Shown here: one piece after another, positions 43,214 to 46,372 of the stretch | Layout of the letters: every line of letters starts with the position of its first letter | Position numbering within the stretch: position 1 is the first letter of the stretch | Assembly (NCBI RefSeq): GCF_000473085.1 | Contig: NZ_AXBA01000005.1 | Coordinates: 163,263-209,634, forward strand | Direction of reading: 5' to 3' | DNA from: Azorhizobium doebereinerae UFLA1-100 | GTDB taxonomy: Bacteria; Pseudomonadota; Alphaproteobacteria; Rhizobiales; Xanthobacteraceae | Length of the DNA stretch: 46,372 nt | Translations under genes and position numbers: made by a program | The notes under the pieces: model-generated | Databases searched by the model: none | What the model was told of the DNA's origin: nothing | What the model saw: only the letters and a program-made list of their open reading frames with translations

Positions 43214-43242
43214 CAAAAACCCGGGGAGGTGCCTCCCCGGGT
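43214..43242 (-). terminator. Rho-independent terminator of the DUF3309 gene
   Basis: On the minus strand ACCCGGGGAGG pairs with CCTCCCCGGGT around a 2-base centre and is followed by TTTTTGCG. It lies about 23 bases after the stop codon of the 50-aa gene, in the correct orientation. Confidence 0.85.
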
Positions 43243-43264
43243 CTGCCCGCTTGCGCGAGGTTCG

Positions 43265-43417
43265 CTAGATGCGTCCCGTCAAGGCAAGGACGATCACCAC
43301 GACCAGCAGTACGCCCACGATGCCGCCGGGGCCGTAGCCCCAATTGCCGCTGTAACCCCAAGTGGGAAGCGCGCCGACCAGCAGCAAAACCAAAACAATG
43401 ATGAGAATAGTTGACAT
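43265..43417 (-). CDS. DUF3309 small hydrophobic protein (50 aa)
   Basis: A 50-aa membrane microprotein. It starts MSTILIIVLVLLLVGALPTW, has the central glycine-rich turn GYSGNWGYGPGGIVG and ends in a second hydrophobic segment LLVVVIVLALTGRI. The pattern of ILxxLLxLLLxGALPTWPYS...WGYxPSGxxGxxxxxLLxLLLxGR is the DUF3309 signature, a family common in soil proteobacteria with no known function. Transcription stops at the hairpin 43214-43242. AAGGA lies about 12 bases before the ATG. Such genes are often stress-induced elsewhere. Confidence 0.87.
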   Translation of the reverse strand: MSTILIIVLVLLLVGALPTWGYSGNWGYGPGGIVGVLLVVVIVLALTGRI

Positions 43418-43619
43418 GGCTGTTGCGTCCTTCTGTCACCTCTGGCGAAAGAACGCAGGCTCCAGGTAAAGGTTCCGCTGGGGTGCGGCGGCTTTGGAAA
43501 GATGAGACACAGAAAGCAAGGGGACGGAACAAAGCCCGTCGACCCTCGCTCCCCGTGCCGCAGAAGCTAACGTTGCGTCATGGCAGCATCGATCCGTGAG
43601 ATGGGCCGAACGGCGCCGT

Positions 43620-45479
43620 TCATTCGAGCGGGGCCGTGGCAGCCTCCATCCAGGCCCGCGCCGCCGGATCGAGCAGCGGGCCGATGCTTGCCGCCACGCG
43701 GGCGTGATAGCTGTCGATCCACGCCGCCTCGCCCGCCGTCAGCAGAGCGGTGTCGATCAGCCGCCGGTCGATGGGCGCCAGCGTCAGCGTCTCGAAGCCG
43801 AGGAAGCTCTTCCCGCCGGCCGCCATCTCGCGCGGCTCCACCAGAATCAGGTTCTCGATGCGGATGCCATAGGCCCCGGTGCGATAATAGCCCGGCTCGT
43901 TGGAGAGGATCATGCCCGGCTCCAGCGCCACATGGCCGAGCTTCGAGATGCGGGCCGGCCCCTCGTGCACGGAGAGGCCCGCACCCACGCCATGGCCCGT
44001 GCCGTGCTCGAAATCGAGCCCCGCCGCCCACAGGAACTGCCGCGCCAGCGTATCCAGCTGCGCCCCGGTGGCCCCCTTCGGAAAGACCGCCCGCGCCAGC
44101 GCGATATGGCCCTTCAGCACCAGGGTGAAGTGCGCCCGCATGTCGGGGCTGGGGGTGCCCACCGCCATGGTGCGCGTCACGTCCGTGGTGCCGTCGGGAT
44201 ATTGCGCGCCGGAATCCAGCAGGAACAGATCGCCCGGCGCGATGGTCCGGTTGGTGGCCCGGGTGACGCGGTAGTGCACGATGGCCCCGTTCGGCCCGGC
44301 GCCGGAAATGGTCGGGAAGGACACGTCGGTGAGCTGTCCCGTCTCGCGCCGGAAGGTCTCCAGCGCCTCCACCGCCTCGATCTCGGTCAGGGTGCCGGAG
44401 GCGGCCGCGCCGTCGAACCAGTGCAGGAAGCGGGTCAGCGCCACCCCGTCGCGCAGATGCGCGGCGCGCATGCCGGCGATCTCCGCCGCATTCTTGCGCG
44501 CCTTCAGGGCGCTCACCGGGTCCGCGCCCTTGGCCACCGTGCCGCCCGCCCGCTCGACGATCTCGGCGAGATGCACCGGGGCGGTGGCCTGATCGAGCCG
44601 CAGCGCGCGCCCGACGGCAAAAGCCGCGAGCGCAGCCTCCAGTTCGTCCTCGGGCCGGATGTCGACCACCGGGGCGAGCGCTTCGCGCACGGCGGGCGAC
44701 AGCTTGGCCGGCGACAGGAAGAGCTGCGCCCGCCCCTCGGCCGGGACCAGCGACCAGGCGAGCGGCAAGGGCGTGTGCGCCACGTCGCCGCCGCGCACGT
44801 TGAACAGCCAGGCCGTGGCGTGGGGATCGGAGATCAGCGCCCCGCCCACTTTCTCCTTGGCGAGCACCGCCTGCACCCGTTCGAGCTTGGCGCCCGCATC
44901 CTCTCCCGCCAGCGCGGGATCGAGCAGGCGCAGCGGGGCAGACGGCGGCAGCGGGCGGTCGGCCCAGATCGCGGCGACAGGATCGTCCGCCACGCCGACC
45001 AGGACGCCCCGTGCCGCCGCCACCGCCCGGGCGAACTTGTCGCGGCCGTCCAGCGTGGTGCGCCAGGGATCGAAGCCCAGGGTCAGGCCCGCCGGCAGGT
45101 TGGCCTCCAGCCAGCGTTCCGGCGTGGTCTCGGCCAGGGGAACGATGGTGAAGGCATCCCCGTCCACCTGGGCGGCGGCCTGAAGCGTGTAGCGCCCGTC
45201 CACGAACAGCGCGGCGACCTGCGGCAATACCACCAGCAGCCCAGCCGATCCGGTGAAGCCGGTCAGCCAGGCGAGGCGCTCTTCGCCCGGGGGCACATAT
45301 TCGTTCTGGTGCGCATCCGCGCGCGGCACCACGTAGCCGCCGACGCCGCGGCGCTCAAGCTCCGCCCGCAGGGCCGCAAGGCGCGCCGGCCCGGCGCTGC
45401 CGTCGGCGGTCTCATCGAAGGACTGGAACTCGGCACGAAACCGGCGGGCGGGCGCGGGAGGCGGGGGCATCTGTGACAT
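43620..45479 (-). CDS. M24 family aminopeptidase P (Xaa-Pro aminopeptidase), long form
   Basis: A 619-aa metallopeptidase that removes the N-terminal residue before proline. The first 300 residues are two creatinase-like N-domains (LAALRAELERRGVGGYVVPRADAHQNEY, LAWLTGFTGSAGLLVVLP). The catalytic pita-bread domain carries the metal ligands: two Asp in LLDSGAQYPDGTTDVTRT, His in EHGTGHGVGAGLSVHEGP, and Glu in ILSNEPGYY and LTLAPIDRRLI-region. The size and two-domain N-terminus match the eukaryote-like XPNPEP1 group common in alphaproteobacteria. The start MSQMPPPPAP at 45479 fits. It is on the strand opposite to the tRNA that follows. Confidence 0.92.
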   Translation of the reverse strand: MSQMPPPPAPARRFRAEFQSFDETADGSAGPARLAALRAELERRGVGGYVVPRADAHQNEYVPPGEERLAWLTGFTGSAGLLVVLPQVAALFVDGRYTLQAAAQVDGDAFTIVPLAETTPERWLEANLPAGLTLGFDPWRTTLDGRDKFARAVAAARGVLVGVADDPVAAIWADRPLPPSAPLRLLDPALAGEDAGAKLERVQAVLAKEKVGGALISDPHATAWLFNVRGGDVAHTPLPLAWSLVPAEGRAQLFLSPAKLSPAVREALAPVVDIRPEDELEAALAAFAVGRALRLDQATAPVHLAEIVERAGGTVAKGADPVSALKARKNAAEIAGMRAAHLRDGVALTRFLHWFDGAAASGTLTEIEAVEALETFRRETGQLTDVSFPTISGAGPNGAIVHYRVTRATNRTIAPGDLFLLDSGAQYPDGTTDVTRTMAVGTPSPDMRAHFTLVLKGHIALARAVFPKGATGAQLDTLARQFLWAAGLDFEHGTGHGVGAGLSVHEGPARISKLGHVALEPGMILSNEPGYYRTGAYGIRIENLILVEPREMAAGGKSFLGFETLTLAPIDRRLIDTALLTAGEAAWIDSYHARVAASIGPLLDPAARAWMEAATAPLE

Positions 45480-45621
45480 GAGACCAGCTTAGCCAGGACG
45501 GGCAGGGTTGGAAATCCGCATGGCGCCCGCACGGGCCGGCGCTCACCGCGAGCGTTCAGGCGGGGATGACGCGCCGTGCCCCTTGATGCGCGGGCCACCT
45601 CCTGTCTATGGTGCCCCCGCT

Positions 45622-45696
45622 GCGGGCGTAGTTCAGTGGTAGAACGACAGCTTCCCAAGCTGTATGTCGTGGGTTCGATTCCCATCGCCCGCTCCA
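45622..45696 (+). tRNA. tRNA-Gly (anticodon CCC)
   Basis: A 75-base tRNA. The acceptor stem GCGGGCG pairs with CGCCCGC, the D-arm is GTTCAGTGGTAGAAC, and the anticodon stem ACAGC/GCTGT holds the loop TTCCCAA with anticodon CCC at 45654-45656. The T-arm is GTGGGTTCGATTCCCAT and CCA is encoded (45694-45696). This reads GGG codons. Its 3' end is a known type of integration site for tyrosine recombinases, and a recombinase remnant lies next to it. Confidence 0.97.
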
Positions 45697-45780
45697 ATTT
45701 CGCGAGCTTCGACAAAGGCTTGTCGGTCTACCGTTGAGCTACGCGTTCCCCACGTTCCCCATCGCGTTCCCCATGTGTGT
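45697..45780. other. Spacer between tRNA-Gly and recombinase remnant
   Basis: On the minus strand GCGTAGCTCAACGGTAGA (45744-45727) closely resembles the 5' part and D-arm of a tRNA, and CGACA...TGTCG next to it can form an anticodon-like stem with GCC in the loop. No T-arm or matching acceptor strand follows. It is probably a decayed tRNA half or recombination scar. TTCCCCA occurs three times near 45746-45773. Confidence 0.4.
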
Positions 45781-46089
45781 TTACGGCTTGTTCCGGTGTG
45801 CCGAACGAAGCTCGGCAACTTCGCGGCTCCTCCCCATGCCGCGCACGTAGCGGAGCGTGGTGGAAGACTGTGAATGACCCGCCGTGGAGCGGATCGCGTC
45901 GAGATCAGCGCCGGCGTCATCGGCCTCGGAGATCCCACCGGCGCGGGCGTCCATGTTCCACACCTCATCGGGAATGCCGGCCTCGCGGGCGATGCTGCGC
46001 CACTCACGGGCATAAGCATGCTCAGCGTAGGGGCGGCCGGCGGTTTCATCGATGATCAAGGGGCCGACGCGCTGCGACGCGGGCACTAG
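45781..46089 (-). pseudogene. Tyrosine recombinase (integrase), C-terminal remnant
   Basis: About 102 codons ending in TAA at 45781-45783. The sequence VGPLIIDETAGRPYAEHAYAREW, NMDARAGGISEADDAGADLD and STAGHSQSSTTLRYVRGM is the C-terminal catalytic part of a phage-type integrase. It has the second Arg, the GH box and the Tyr in TLRYVRG. The N-terminal domains and the first catalytic Arg are missing, because the frame runs into IS sequence at about 46086-46090. The enzyme should be inactive. It points towards the tRNA-Gly gene, its likely former attachment site. Confidence 0.8.
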
Positions 46090-46372
46090 GTAGTGTGGAC
46101 TCTTGGGGTTCCCGGGCTGAATGATCTGTGATTCAAAGCTGCCTTTGATGAGGCAGCGATGGGTGTTCTTGATCGACTGGTGCTTGGGGATGAGCAGTGG
46201 GCGCGGATAGCGCCGCACATCATCGGCGACGAGCGGACGCGCGGCTCTTCGGGCCGGGACAATCGTATGTTCATCGAGGCGGTGCTGTGGATCGTGCGCA
46301 CCGGCTCGCCTTGGCGCGATCTGCCGGAGCTGTTTGGAGAATGGAACACCGTCTTCCGTCGCTTCAGCCGCT
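46090..46372 (+). mobile_element. IS5-type insertion sequence, left part
   Basis: The integrase reading breaks at CTAG (46086-46089). From there, GTAGTGTGGACTCTTGGGG begins non-coding sequence of about 70 bases before the transposase ATG, as at the left end of IS5/IS427-group elements. CTAG or TA would be the target site. The right end and inverted repeat lie beyond the window, so the exact tip is an estimate. Confidence 0.65.
46159..46372 (+). CDS. IS5 family transposase, first part (runs off the window)
   Basis: The first 71 codons of a transposase gene. LDRLVLGDEQWARIAPHIIG, GRDNRMFIEAVLWIVRTGSPWRDLPELFGEWNTVFRRF is the N-terminal DUF4096-type region of IS5/IS427-group transposases. In this group two overlapping frames (orfA and orfB) are often joined by frameshifting; orfB would lie outside the window. 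The ATG at 46159 has no strong ribosome site. The element splits the neighbouring recombinase gene. Confidence 0.85.
   Translation, partial: MGVLDRLVLGDEQWARIAPHIIGDERTRGSSGRDNRMFIEAVLWIVRTGSPWRDLPELFGEWNTVFRRFSR

Noticed and set aside
45263-45715. Minus-strand frame containing GIEPTTYSLGSC
   Set aside because: This is the familiar false protein produced by reading the antisense of tRNA-Gly, joined to N-terminal aminopeptidase sequence in another frame.

Overview
The window is high-GC chromosomal DNA of an alphaproteobacterium, most likely order Hyphomicrobiales (Rhizobiales) and plausibly close to Xanthobacteraceae. Supporting signs are a split, circularly permuted ssrA gene, the alpha-type SspB, a DUF4167 protein, the gene set around prmC, aroKB, lysC and ptsP, the his cluster with a DUF2628 gene inside it, and intergenic palindromic repeats of a type common in this order. 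Genus is an inference and was not tested.

Layout. 1-3463: end of a LivF-type ATPase, then a branched-chain amino acid type ABC transporter (binding protein, LivH, LivM). 3513-6421: yraN and rsmI, divergent from an LpoA-like lipoprotein. 6656-12332: small secreted protein, UvrD/PcrA helicase, membrane protein with a degenerate GGDEF domain, prmA. 12348-18981: small basic protein, hotdog thioesterase, D-lactate dehydrogenase-like flavoprotein, giant AsmA protein. 19305-23663 (minus strand): folA, amine oxidase, sspB, ssrA, xerD and a 47-aa membrane protein. 23795-31733 (plus strand): aroK, aroB, lysC, ptsP, prfA, prmC. 32257-33327: DUF4167 protein behind a long leader. 33413-38042 (minus strand): hisB, DUF2628, hisH, hisA, hisF, hisE, coaA. 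38180-41011: alpha/beta hydrolase and hslVU. 41060-45479 (minus strand): winged-helix/TPR membrane regulator, a DUF3309 microprotein and an M24 aminopeptidase. 45622-46372: tRNA-Gly(CCC), a tyrosine-recombinase remnant and the left part of an IS5-type element, which is the scar of an integrated element.

How the genes work together. Several neighbours share a process. In translation quality control, ssrA makes tmRNA whose tag (read here as ANDNYAPVAVAA) is recognised by SspB, encoded next to it. In translation termination, prfA and prmC make RF1 and the enzyme that methylates its GGQ glutamine. aroK/aroB serve the shikimate pathway, lysC the aspartate pathway and hisBHAFE histidine synthesis. 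hslVU makes a self-compartmentalised protease. The region is mostly housekeeping. The less ordinary material lies in the small genes and non-coding parts: a covarying palindromic repeat family, a 16-bp tandem array abutting the sspB start codon, operator-like repeats before a 61-aa gene, the long DUF4167 leader, the inactive GGDEF sensor and the broken island edge. I found no CRISPR array and no clear new defence or biosynthetic system.
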